Assembly (NCBI RefSeq): GCF_009429125.1
Contig: NZ_CP045529.1
Coordinates: 4,030,001-4,094,000 of the forward strand
Length of the DNA: 64,000 bases
DNA from: Luteimicrobium xylanilyticum
GTDB taxonomy: Bacteria; Actinomycetota; Actinomycetes; Actinomycetales; Cellulomonadaceae
Reading direction: 5' to 3'
Both the position numbers and the translations under genes were made by a program. Of the stretch, positions 57,101-64,000 are shown in pieces. Each line of letters opens with the position of its first letter. Within the stretch, counting starts at the first letter, position 1. The notes under the pieces are model-generated. The model saw nothing but the letters and a program-made list of their open reading frames with translations. It was not told the DNA's origin and searched no databases.

Positions 57101-58871
57101 CCCCACCGCCGACGAGATCGACACCTCGCTCTTCCCCGAGCGGTGGCCGCAGGGCGAGCTCGAGCTCCCCCTCACCTACCAGTTCTCCCCCGGCACCGAC
57201 GCCGACGGCGTGACCGTCCACGTCCCCGTCTCCGTCCTGAACCGTGTGGTGCCGGACGGGTTCGACTGGATGGTCCCCGGCCTGCTCGACGAGCTCACCG
57301 TCGCCACCATCCGGGCCCTGCCGAAGCCCGTGCGCGTCCAGCTCGTGCCCGCACCCGACGTCGGCCGTGACGTCGCCGCCTGGCTGCGCGCCAACACCCC
57401 CGAGTGGGACGACATGGCACGCGCCGGCGACATGGCCGAACCCTTCCGGGTCGCGTTCACGCGCGCCGTCCGCGACCTGCGCGACGTCGAGATCCCCGAC
57501 GACGCGTGGCCCGGCGTCCCCGAACGGCTGCCCGCGCACCTGCGCGTCACGTACCGCGTCCTGTCCGAGCCGGAGCGCGGCGTCGCGACGGTGCTCGGCG
57601 AGGGGAAGGACCTGCTGGAGCTGCAGCGTCGTCTGGCGTCGCGGGCGGAGGCGGCGGTGCGGACGGCGGTCCGGGCGGCGCTCGAGGCCGCCGTCGCGGA
57701 GTCGTCCGCGGCTGGGGCGGGCGAGCCGGGGGCGGCGGAGGGGCGCGGCCTACCGTCCGCCGGCACCACCACGGGCTTCGCCTCCTCGGGCGCAGCCTCC
57801 CCCTCCTCTGCCGGGTCGTCCGGTTCTCCGCGCGGTGCGTCCGACGACGGCCGCGCCGACGGTTCGCACAGCGGGTCGTCTTCACGTGGCTCAGACGCCA
57901 CTGGTGCGTCGCGGCGGGGTGGGGGCGCTTCCGGGGACGGCGCTCCGGCGCTCGTGCGGGAGGTTGCCGTCGTCTCCGGCTGGCCCTCTGATCTCGGGGG
58001 GGTCGACGGTGGGGTCTTGCCGCCGGTCGTCGAGACGCGGGTCGGGGCCGGGACCGTCGTCCGGGGGTATCCCGCGCTCGTCGAGGAGCAGGACGCCAAG
58101 GGTGGGCCGGTCGTCGCGCTGCGGGTGCTCGGGGACGCCTCGAGCCAGGCCGTGGAACATGCGCGCGGGGTGCGGCGGCTGCTGCTGCAGGAGGTCGGGC
58201 TCGCCGGCGCACGGATCACCAGCAGGTGGACCGGGACGCAGGCGCTGACCCTGGCCGCGAGCCCGTACCGCAGCACGGACGCCCTGGTGGCCGACGTGCA
58301 GCTCGCCGCCGTGAACGCGCTCGTGCCCGACGCCGCCACCGTCCGTGACGCCACGGCCTACGCGAAGGTTCGCGATCGCCTGCGGGACGAGCTCGAGGAC
58401 GAGGTGTTCCGCGTCGTCGGGCACGTCGTGGCCGCCCTCACCGCGACGCGGAACCTCGACGGCGAGATCCGGGACGCCACGTCGATGGCGCTGCTCAACA
58501 CGCTCACGGACCTGCGCGACCAGGTGGCAGGGCTCGTGCACGACCGCTTCGTCTCCGAGACCCCGCCCCGGCGCCTGCCGCACCTCGTCCGGTACGTGCG
58601 GGCGGCGTCGTACCGGCTCGAGAAGGCGCAGGGCAACCCGCACCGGGACGCCGAGCTCGCCTGGCGCGTCCACGACGTCCAACAGGCCTACGAGCGCGCG
58701 CTCGGCGCCTACGCGGCCGGACGGCCCGACCCCGCGCGCGCGGACGAGCTCGCCGAGGTGCGGTGGCTGATCGAGGAGCTCCGGGTCTCCCTGTTCGCAC
58801 AACAGCTCGGGACCGACGGGCCCGTCAGCGAGAAGCGGATCCGGAAGATCCTCGAGCCCGGCGGCTGGTGA
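54174..58871 (+). CDS. hrpA: HrpA-family DEAH-box ATP-dependent helicase with insertions
   Basis: About 1565 residues. A basic, Gly/Arg-rich leader (1-65) is followed by the helicase core: Walker A GETGSGKTTQ (about 114), QPRRLAARSVAERI, DEAH in VVDEAHERSLNID (about 211), SATID, TNVAETSLTVPGI, QRSGRCGRVSDG. Then HA2/OB domains and the long DUF3418 C-terminal region of bacterial HrpA. Residues about 662-724 are encoded by an interspersed repeat element in frame; a second Ser/Gly-rich insertion is at about 1178-1260. GTG start. Acts on RNA, probably in mRNA processing or ribosome rescue. Confidence 0.9.
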   Translation: MSTEPRTPTPDPGQRRPARPDAGGDAHPDVARPERGRRSGGRSRRGRGRGPGQGGRSDRPASPRVSTAHLERMRARREAVVVPPITYPEQLPVSAHRDEIAEAIRDHQVVIVAGETGSGKTTQLPKILLDLGRGRAGQIAHTQPRRLAARSVAERIAEEIGTPLGETVGYQVRFTDESSDGTLVKVMTDGILLAAIQRDPQLLAYDTIVVDEAHERSLNIDFLLGYLSRLLPQRPDLKLVITSATIDSERFAKHFGADDAPAPVIEVSGRTYPVELRYRPLTGDATADGRKREDRDLVTGIVDAVDELIAHDRTRHDPGPGDILVFLSGEREIRDAADALTGHFGDRTHDARRPGYVEILPLFARLSAAEQHRVFASHPGRRIVLATNVAETSLTVPGIRYVVDPGTARISRYSRASKVQRLPIEPISQASANQRSGRCGRVSDGVAIRLYSEDDFDARPPFTEPEILRTSLASVILQMISVGVVSTPDDVARFPFVDQPDTRSIRDGVQLLTELGALEVSDGETRLTAVGRDLAQLPMDPRLARMIVEGARRGVAREVTIIAAALSIQDPRERPTEERPQADQQHARFQDPTSDFLTYLNLWTYARELQHDLSGSQFRRRVRSEYLNFLRIREWQDLVTQLRDTSKPLGIRWGDPTRAHTASPSANATSPSATTGADAKVRRTPEAAGGAGGAKGVAGLAGAERGTSEADGSPSAVGPSRRRPAPSTDPYKRAWDGDTIHKALLAGLLSQVGMQQTAEIKASARTGRDAAQLKRMARQARNEYLGARGIRFAIFPGSPLNKKPPAFVMAGELVETSRLWARDVARIQPDWAEEVGAHLVKHTYSEPSWSSKRGAATVREKVLLFGVPIVADRQVLYSRVDREAAREMFVRHALVEGQWTTHHQFWSANQRTLEEAEELAARSRQRGLVVDDDVLFAFYDARIPADVVSARHFDQWWKGARRRDPDLLTFTLDLLVPTADEIDTSLFPERWPQGELELPLTYQFSPGTDADGVTVHVPVSVLNRVVPDGFDWMVPGLLDELTVATIRALPKPVRVQLVPAPDVGRDVAAWLRANTPEWDDMARAGDMAEPFRVAFTRAVRDLRDVEIPDDAWPGVPERLPAHLRVTYRVLSEPERGVATVLGEGKDLLELQRRLASRAEAAVRTAVRAALEAAVAESSAAGAGEPGAAEGRGLPSAGTTTGFASSGAASPSSAGSSGSPRGASDDGRADGSHSGSSSRGSDATGASRRGGGASGDGAPALVREVAVVSGWPSDLGGVDGGVLPPVVETRVGAGTVVRGYPALVEEQDAKGGPVVALRVLGDASSQAVEHARGVRRLLLQEVGLAGARITSRWTGTQALTLAASPYRSTDALVADVQLAAVNALVPDAATVRDATAYAKVRDRLRDELEDEVFRVVGHVVAALTATRNLDGEIRDATSMALLNTLTDLRDQVAGLVHDRFVSETPPRRLPHLVRYVRAASYRLEKAQGNPHRDAELAWRVHDVQQAYERALGAYAAGRPDPARADELAEVRWLIEELRVSLFAQQLGTDGPVSEKRIRKILEPGGW
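56160..56346. repeat. interspersed in-frame repeat element, copy 2
   Basis: Two 21-bp units (56160-56201), GACGCCCGAGG, then an inverted repeat with arms GGCGGCGGGAGGGGCC (56231-56246) and GGCCCCTCCCGCCGCC (56325-56340), 16 bp perfect. The loop holds the core GGAGCCGAGCGAGG and ACGAGCGAGGCGGATGGTA shared with copy 1. It lies within hrpA and adds about 62 codons without breaking the frame. The arms differ from those of copy 1, yet pair perfectly. Confidence 0.85.
57728..57762. repeat. possible degenerate inverted copy of the element
   Basis: GGGGGCGGCGGAGGGGCG followed by CGGCCTACCGTCCGCC resembles the reverse complement of the element end (GGGGCGGCGG, GAGGGGC, then GGCTACCATCCGC / GGCCTACCATCCGC). 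It lies at the start of the second low-complexity insertion of hrpA. The match is short, so this is tentative. Confidence 0.3.
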
Positions 58872-58970
58872 GCTGCCGAGCACGGGCTGAACGGCGCTCC
58901 GGGACCGGCCCGGGTCGGTCCGGGGGCATCCCCCATACCGACGGACCGGCCGCGCGCCTACCGTCGAACC

Positions 58971-59177
58971 ATGAGCACGACAGCATCCACGAGCCCGTCG
59001 TTGTCGCGGCCGCGCAGCGGTCGCATGATCGCCGGCGTGTGCGCCGGCCTCGCCCGACGGTTCGGGCTGAGCCCCACGCTCGTCCGGTGGATCGCCGTGG
59101 CGTCGGTCCTCCTGCCCGGCCCGCAGGTCCTGCTCTACGTGATCCTGTGGATCGTCATCCCGAGCGACCGGGACTGA
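58971..59177 (+). CDS. PspC-domain membrane protein
   Basis: A 68-residue protein with one PspC domain: RSGRMIAGVCAGLARRFGLSPTLVRWIAVAS, then a transmembrane helix VLLYVILWIVIPSDRD. Actinobacterial PspC proteins are linked to membrane-stress regulation. Short, independent gene. Confidence 0.85.
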   Translation: MSTTASTSPSLSRPRSGRMIAGVCAGLARRFGLSPTLVRWIAVASVLLPGPQVLLYVILWIVIPSDRD

Positions 59178-59235
59178 CGCGACACACACCGGCGGCACCC
59201 ACGCCGTCCGGATCGTGAGACCTTCGCACAGGGTC

Positions 59236-59265
59236 TTGACTTTCGGAAAGTTTCGGAAAGAAGAT
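59236..59265. promoter_or_regulatory. xylanase promoter with repeated operator
   Basis: TTGACT (59236-59241) as -35 and GAAGAT (59260-59265) as weak -10 flank two direct copies of TTTCGGAAAG (59241-59260). CTTTCGGAAAG is a palindrome with a single central G. A repressor bound here would block RNA polymerase, as LacI-type regulators do for xylan and cellulose genes; the motif recalls CGAAA/TTTCG elements of Streptomyces xylanase promoters. Confidence 0.55.
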
Positions 59266-59361
59266 GGCCACGCTGCGGCGCACCGAGGCGTCGCAGCGAG
59301 GCGACCGGCGCGGACCCCGAGACCACGCAGGCGCCACGTGTCCGTACGAAGGAGTCACGGC

Positions 59362-60549
59362 ATGGCCACTGCACCTCTCACCACCACCTCTCCCACCCCG
59401 CGACGGCACCGCCGAGCCATCGTGCTCGGAGCCGGCATCGCCGTCGTCGGCCTGGTCGCCGCGCCCCTCGCGGCATCCGCCCACGGGGGCTCTCCGTGGG
59501 GCCACCACGCCGTCCCCGGCGCCCCCAGCCACGGCCACAAGCCGCCCACCCAGCCCACCACCGGCGACGACACCCTGCGGAGCCTCGCGGCGCCGTCGGG
59601 CCTGCGGATCGGCGCAGCCATCAACACCGACAAGCTCGGCACCGACGACGCCTACACGACGATCGCCGGCGAGCAGTTCTCCACCGTCAGCCCGGAGAAC
59701 GTCATGAAGTGGGACACGATCGAGCCCACGCAGGGCACGTACAACTTCGCGCCGGCCGACAAGCTCGTGGCCTTCGCGCAGCAGCACGGCCAGCTCGTCC
59801 GCGGCCACACCCTGGTCTGGCACAACCAGCTCCCGTCCTGGCTCACCGCCGAGGCGGACAGCCTCACCGCCGACCAGCTCCGCGCGATCCTCAAGAAGCA
59901 CATCCAGACCGAGGTCAAGCACTTCAAGGGCAAGATCTGGCAGTGGGACGTCGTCAACGAGGCCTTCGCCGACGACGGCACGCTCCGCGACGACATCTGG
60001 TCGCAGAAGCTCGGCGACAGCTACATCGCCGACGCGTTCCGCTGGGCCCACGAGGCCGACCCGAAGGCCAAGCTCTTCTACAACGACTACAACATCGAGT
60101 ACACGGGCGCGAAGAGCGAAGCCGTCTACGCGATGGTCAAGAAGCTGCAGGCCCAGGGCGTGCCCATCGACGGCGTCGGCTTCCAGGACCACCTCGACAC
60201 GCAGTACGGCACGCCGAACCTCCAGGAGACGATGCAGAAGTTCGCCGACCTGGGGCTCGACACCGCCGTGACCGAGGCCGACGTCCGCACCACGCTCCCC
60301 GTCACCACCGTGGAGCAGACCGCCCAGAACAGCATGTGGTCGCAGTCGCTGTCCGCGTGCCTGCTGGTCAAGCGCTGCATCTCGTTCACCGTCTGGGGCA
60401 TCGACGACGGCTCGTCCTGGGTGCCGAGCACGTTCGAGGGCGAGGGCGCGGCCCTGCTCTGGGACGACGACTTCCAGCCGAAGGCCCAGTTCGGCGTCCT
60501 CCAGCAGACGCTCGAGCTCGCCGCCGGGGCACCGCGCCGGACGCGCTGA
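59362..60549 (+). CDS. secreted GH10 endo-1,4-beta-xylanase
   Basis: A 395-residue enzyme: twin-Arg-free signal peptide (RRAIVLGAGIAVVGLVAAPLAASAHG), Pro/His-rich linker (about 38-72), then a GH10 barrel. Acid/base Glu in WQWDVVNEAFAD, nucleophile Glu in TAVTEADVRT, plus GHTLVWHNQLPSWL, FSTVSPENVMKWD and SFTVWGIDDGSSW. No carbohydrate-binding module. AAGGAG before ATG. Likely induced by xylan products. Confidence 0.93.
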   Translation: MATAPLTTTSPTPRRHRRAIVLGAGIAVVGLVAAPLAASAHGGSPWGHHAVPGAPSHGHKPPTQPTTGDDTLRSLAAPSGLRIGAAINTDKLGTDDAYTTIAGEQFSTVSPENVMKWDTIEPTQGTYNFAPADKLVAFAQQHGQLVRGHTLVWHNQLPSWLTAEADSLTADQLRAILKKHIQTEVKHFKGKIWQWDVVNEAFADDGTLRDDIWSQKLGDSYIADAFRWAHEADPKAKLFYNDYNIEYTGAKSEAVYAMVKKLQAQGVPIDGVGFQDHLDTQYGTPNLQETMQKFADLGLDTAVTEADVRTTLPVTTVEQTAQNSMWSQSLSACLLVKRCISFTVWGIDDGSSWVPSTFEGEGAALLWDDDFQPKAQFGVLQQTLELAAGAPRRTR

Positions 60550-60576
60550 CCCGCCGCGGCGTCACCTACGACCGGA

Positions 60577-60613
60577 CGCCCGTCGCCCGCTCCACGGAGC
60601 CGGGCGGCGGGCG
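60577..60613. terminator. strong hairpin after the xylanase gene
   Basis: A 16-bp stem with a tetraloop (CACG), one bulged base and one G-U pair (arms CGCCCGTCGCCCGCTC / GAGCCGGGCGGCGGGCG), 28 bases after the stop. Confidence 0.8.
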
Positions 60614-60643
60614 TTCGCCGCGCCGGCCACCTAGCATCGCCGG

Positions 60644-61039
60644 ATGACCCCACGCCGAACCCTGCTCCTCGCTGGTGCGCTCGCCGGGCTGCTCGCCACC
60701 TCGGGCACGATCCACCTCGTCCGCCCGCGGGTGTTCGAGCCGCTGATCCCCCGCCCGCTCGGGTCGGCTCGTGCCTGGGTCGTCGGGTCGGGGGTCGCGG
60801 AGCTCGCGTGCGCGGCCGCCCTGGCCGTCCCCCGCACCCGGGCGGCAGGCGGCGTCGCCAGCGCAGCCCTGCTGGTGGGCGTCTTCCCCGGCAACGTGAA
60901 GATGGCGCTCGACTCCCACCCCGGGGCCCGGTCACCCGCGCGGCAGCCCGTCGTCGCGTGGGGCCGCCTGCCGCTCCAGGTCCCACTCGTCGCCGGGGCC
61001 GTCGCGGTGGCACGCAACGCCGGCCGGGCGGCCCGGTAG
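60644..61039 (+). CDS. DoxX-family small membrane protein
   Basis: A 131-residue protein with about four helices; GTIHLVRPRVFEPLIPRPLG and FPGNVKMALDSH are typical of DoxX-like proteins. Function unknown, possibly quinone-linked. Confidence 0.7.
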   Translation: MTPRRTLLLAGALAGLLATSGTIHLVRPRVFEPLIPRPLGSARAWVVGSGVAELACAAALAVPRTRAAGGVASAALLVGVFPGNVKMALDSHPGARSPARQPVVAWGRLPLQVPLVAGAVAVARNAGRAAR

Positions 61040-61054
61040 CGTCACGCCGGCCCG

Positions 61055-63973
61055 TCACCGAGCGGCCAGCAGCCCGCGCTGGTGCGCGACGGACACGGCC
61101 TCGGCACGTGTCGCGGCCCCGAGCTTCGCGAGCACGTTCGAGACGTGCACGCTCACGGTCTTGCCCGAGATGAACAGCCGTTCGCCGATCTGCCGGTTCG
61201 ACAACCCCTGAGCGACCAGCGCCATGACCTCGGACTCGCGCTCCGTGAGCGTGTCCGACGACGACGCACGGACCCCGCCGACGTCGAGTCGGGCGCGGCG
61301 GGCCAACGCACGGCACGCGTCGGCCAGCGGGCGGGCGCCCATGACCTCGGCGTCCGTCAGGACGTCCGCGAGCTGCTCGCTCGCGCCCGCGCGGTCGCCC
61401 GCGGCGACCAGGGCCTCCGCCCACCGCCACCGGGACCGCGCGACCTCGTAGCGGTAACCGAAGCCGAACTCGTGCGCCGCGGCCTCCCAGAGCACCGGAT
61501 CGTTCTCGCCGACGCCTCCCGCGGCCTGCAGCCGCGCGTGCTCGGCGTGCACGCGGGCGAGCCAGCCACGGCCCTCTGGCCCGAGGACCCCGCCGCGGGG
61601 GCGCCCGCGCTCCGCGGTCCGGACCGCGGCGTCGAGGAACTCGTCCCCGTGCGCGACGAGCGCCGCGACGTCGTGCCCCACGAGCGCGTCCCGCTCCGCC
61701 TGGTCCGCGAGCGCCGAGAGGGCGAGCGCGGAGAGCCAGATCCGGCCGAGGAACGAGTCGGACCACTCCCGGCCCAGGAAGACGATGACCTCCTCGGCGA
61801 GCGCGACGGCTTCCTCGTCGTCGCCCCGCCAGACGAGGGCGTCCACGGTGCAACCGCCCGCGACGAGCGCGATCTGGCCGTCCGTCACCCAGGCGGGGCG
61901 GAGCGCCTGCCCCCGTTCGACGGCGTCGGCGTCGCCCCGCGCGACCGCCGGGTAGAGCTGGAGCGCCTGGTACCCCGCGGCCCAGCTCTCGGGGACGGGG
62001 CCCGGGTCGGCGGGGGCGAGCTCACCCCGCAGGTACGCGCCGAGCAGCACGAACATCCGGATCGTCATGCCGTAGACGCTCCACGTCATCCCGGTGTCGT
62101 GGGCGTAGCACGACGCCTCGTCGGCGAGGCGCGCGGCCTCGTCGAGGTTGCCTGCGTAGTAGCGGTTGGCGACGAGGTTGGACATGCACCGGAGCTCGGT
62201 CTCCAGGTCGCCGGCCGCGTGGGCGCGCTCCCTGGCCTCGACGAGGAGCTCCGCCGAGCGTTCGGGGTCGTCGACCTCGAGCACGGCGAGCGTGCCGAGC
62301 GCGTCGGCCTCGACGTCGGGGGCGTCGACGGCCTGGGCGTCGGCGACGGCGCGGACGGCGTCCTGCCGGGCGATGTCGTCGAGGTCGAGGTTGAGCGCGG
62401 CGCGTGCGTGCATCGCGAGGGTCCAGGCGCGGTCGCGCGACGGCGGGTCGACGGGCAGGACCTCGAGAGCCGACGCGGTGCGGTCGAGCATCTCGTCGAG
62501 CTCGTCGGCGGCGAGCAGGTAGCCGGCGAGGACGTGCTGGAGGGAGGCATGGCGGAGCGGGTCGCCGACGTGCGTGTCGACGACGGCCCGGGCGAGGTCG
62601 ACGGCCCGCTCGGGCGCGCCGGAGCGGGCAGCGGCGGACGCGGCCGCGAGGGCGACGTCGTCGTGCGGCTCGCCGAGGAGGCCGGCGGCGTCGGGGACGG
62701 CGTCCCACAGCGCGAGCACCTGCTCGAGGTGGCGCCGCTCCTCCGCGGGCGCGAGGACGCGCGCGGCCTGCCGGGCGGCATCGCGGCTCGCGACGAGCGT
62801 CATCGGCAGGTCGTGGGCGCGGAGGGCGTGGTAGGCGCGGACGGCCGCAGAGCCGAGAGCAGGGTCGGCTGCGAGGGCGTCGAGGTAGGCGCGGTGGACG
62901 GCCACCTGGTCGCCCGGCAGCAGGTCCCCGTAGACGGCCTCGGCGAGCAGCGCGTGCCGGAAGACGATGCGGTCCCCGTCCGAGTGGAGGACCTGCTGCG
63001 CCACGGCTTCCCTCAGGGCGCTGTCCGTGTCCGCGCCCGCCGCACCTCCGAGCACAGGGCCTGCGGCGACCGCGCGGACCAGCGGTTCGAGCACCTGGCG
63101 ACCGTCCGCGGACGCGATCCGGACGAGGCGCTGCACGTCCGGCGGGAGACGCTCGAGCCGGGCGTGGAGGACGTCGGCGAGCGTCCACGGCAGCTCGCCG
63201 GGCCGGACCCCCGACTCGACGAGCTCCTCCGCGAAGTAGGCGTTGCCCTCGGACCGCCGGCTCACCGACTCGAGGGCGGCGGCGTCGAGCGGGCGCCCGG
63301 CGACCGCCGTCGTGAACTCGCGCAGCTCGTCGCGCGTGAAGGGCTCGAGCTCGATCCGCTCGACGCGCGGGTGCCGGCCCAGCTCGGCGAGCACGGGGCG
63401 CAGGGGGTGGCGGCGGTGCAGGTCGTCGGCGCGGTACGACGCGACGACGAGGAGGTTCTCGTCGCGGAGCCGCGCCACGAGGTAGCGCAGGGCGTCCAGC
63501 GTCGACGCGTCCGCCCAGTGGATGTCCTCGATCATGAGGACGAGCGGCGACGACGGCGCCCCGGCCCCTCCGAGCACGGCGGCCAGCCCGTCGAGGAGCT
63601 GCAGGCGGCCGGCGGGCTCGGAGGTGGGGGTCGCTCCCGGGTCGGCGTCGAGGAGGCGCGCCAACGCGGGACGCTGGGCGGCGAAGTCGTCGACGATCGA
63701 ACAACGGCGCCGCAGGTCGCTGAGGGCCTCGACGAACGGCAGGAACGGCAGGCCGACCGAGCCGAGGTCCACGCAGTGGCTCACGACGACCGCCGCACCC
63801 GCCTCCTGGGCGAGCTCGGCGGTGCGGGTCAGGAGTCGGGTCTTGCCGATCCCGGCGTCGCCGCCCACGAGGACGAGCGCGGGCTCTCCCTCGGCGGCGC
63901 GGCGGACCGCGTCGGTGAGGAGCTCGAGCTCGGCTGACCGCGCGACGAAGGGCGCGGACGCAGGTGCGGCCAT
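61055..63973 (-). CDS. LAL-type LuxR regulator with AAA ATPase domain
   Basis: A 972-residue large ATP-binding LuxR regulator. Walker A GGDAGIGKTRLLTR (about 37-50), Walker B-like LVLMIEDIHWADAS, a long TPR-like helical region (about 300-880) and a C-terminal LuxR helix-turn-helix (LTERESEVMALVAQGLSNRQIGE, then LFISGKTVSVHVSNVLAKLG). Typically activated by a small molecule such as a sugar, as in MalT; proximity to the xylanase would suit, but that is inference. Confidence 0.9.
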   Translation of the reverse strand: MAAPASAPFVARSAELELLTDAVRRAAEGEPALVLVGGDAGIGKTRLLTRTAELAQEAGAAVVVSHCVDLGSVGLPFLPFVEALSDLRRRCSIVDDFAAQRPALARLLDADPGATPTSEPAGRLQLLDGLAAVLGGAGAPSSPLVLMIEDIHWADASTLDALRYLVARLRDENLLVVASYRADDLHRRHPLRPVLAELGRHPRVERIELEPFTRDELREFTTAVAGRPLDAAALESVSRRSEGNAYFAEELVESGVRPGELPWTLADVLHARLERLPPDVQRLVRIASADGRQVLEPLVRAVAAGPVLGGAAGADTDSALREAVAQQVLHSDGDRIVFRHALLAEAVYGDLLPGDQVAVHRAYLDALAADPALGSAAVRAYHALRAHDLPMTLVASRDAARQAARVLAPAEERRHLEQVLALWDAVPDAAGLLGEPHDDVALAAASAAARSGAPERAVDLARAVVDTHVGDPLRHASLQHVLAGYLLAADELDEMLDRTASALEVLPVDPPSRDRAWTLAMHARAALNLDLDDIARQDAVRAVADAQAVDAPDVEADALGTLAVLEVDDPERSAELLVEARERAHAAGDLETELRCMSNLVANRYYAGNLDEAARLADEASCYAHDTGMTWSVYGMTIRMFVLLGAYLRGELAPADPGPVPESWAAGYQALQLYPAVARGDADAVERGQALRPAWVTDGQIALVAGGCTVDALVWRGDDEEAVALAEEVIVFLGREWSDSFLGRIWLSALALSALADQAERDALVGHDVAALVAHGDEFLDAAVRTAERGRPRGGVLGPEGRGWLARVHAEHARLQAAGGVGENDPVLWEAAAHEFGFGYRYEVARSRWRWAEALVAAGDRAGASEQLADVLTDAEVMGARPLADACRALARRARLDVGGVRASSSDTLTERESEVMALVAQGLSNRQIGERLFISGKTVSVHVSNVLAKLGAATRAEAVSVAHQRGLLAAR

Positions 63974-64000
63974 GTCCCCCAGTGTGTCAGCGCCCGCCCA

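Overview
The window is chromosomal DNA of a high-GC Gram-positive actinobacterium. Evidence: strong G/C bias at third codon positions, frequent GTG starts, many 4-bp stop/start overlaps, and actinobacterial families and sites (DUF222/13E12 HNH protein, an IdeR/DtxR-type iron box, a TCGAAC-N4-GTTCGA SOS box, a DevR/DosR-like GGGAC-N4-GTCCC box, encapsulin with DyP peroxidase). A secreted GH10 xylanase, several aldo/keto reductases and the overall gene set suggest a Micrococcales relative of Cellulomonas/Promicromonosporaceae; that assignment is inference. I see no rRNA, tRNA, CRISPR array, integrase or intact transposase.

Layout. 1-6064: redox and drug-response genes (three aldo/keto reductases, LysR and MarR regulators, an MFS exporter). 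6151-8739: a redox trio (zinc-ribbon protein, FAD reductase, sulfite-oxidase-like molybdoenzyme) and an iron-box-controlled siderophore-interacting protein. 8804-10334: SOS-box-linked HNH protein. 10405-21276: a large cluster combining a nucleotide-sugar epimerase, a methylthioadenosine-phosphorylase homologue, a GT87-like membrane protein, a membrane-anchored molybdoenzyme with partner, a permease, a methyltransferase, a DUF2064 and a GT2 glycosyltransferase, and its own response regulator/sensor kinase. Both divergent promoter gaps of this cluster carry a near-identical 22-bp motif, so it looks like one regulon of unknown product. 21942-27329: complete branched-chain amino-acid ABC operon (livJHMGF order) with an intercistronic hairpin. 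27825-31005: cold-shock protein and a polar amino-acid ABC operon with a GlnR-like site. 31052-35759: LmeA-like protein, type 5 uracil-DNA glycosylase, three-gene NAD(P) transhydrogenase. 36069-44324: zinc-finger protein, phosphotransferase, secreted HNH nuclease, DyP/encapsulin nanocompartment operon, tRNA-editing protein, a large VanY-PASTA cell-wall protein and a MerR regulator. 44361-52839: envelope and coiled-coil proteins, PAP2-lipid kinase fusion, flavin oxidoreductase, a DevS/DevR-like two-component pair next to a DoxX-like gene bearing a DosR-like box, a TMEM175-type channel and an orphan EF-Tu domain-II protein. 52908-54100: gene remnants (alpha/beta-hydrolase tail, decayed vapBC) around a uridine-kinase-like gene. 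54174-63973: giant HrpA helicase, PspC protein, GH10 xylanase with an operator between its promoter elements, small membrane protein, and a LAL-type LuxR regulator.

The most unusual signal is an interspersed element, inserted in frame in both the transhydrogenase small subunit and HrpA. It starts with 21-bp tandem units and carries a long inverted repeat whose arms differ between the two copies yet stay complementary within each copy. The second is the 10-21 kb cluster and its shared putative operator.
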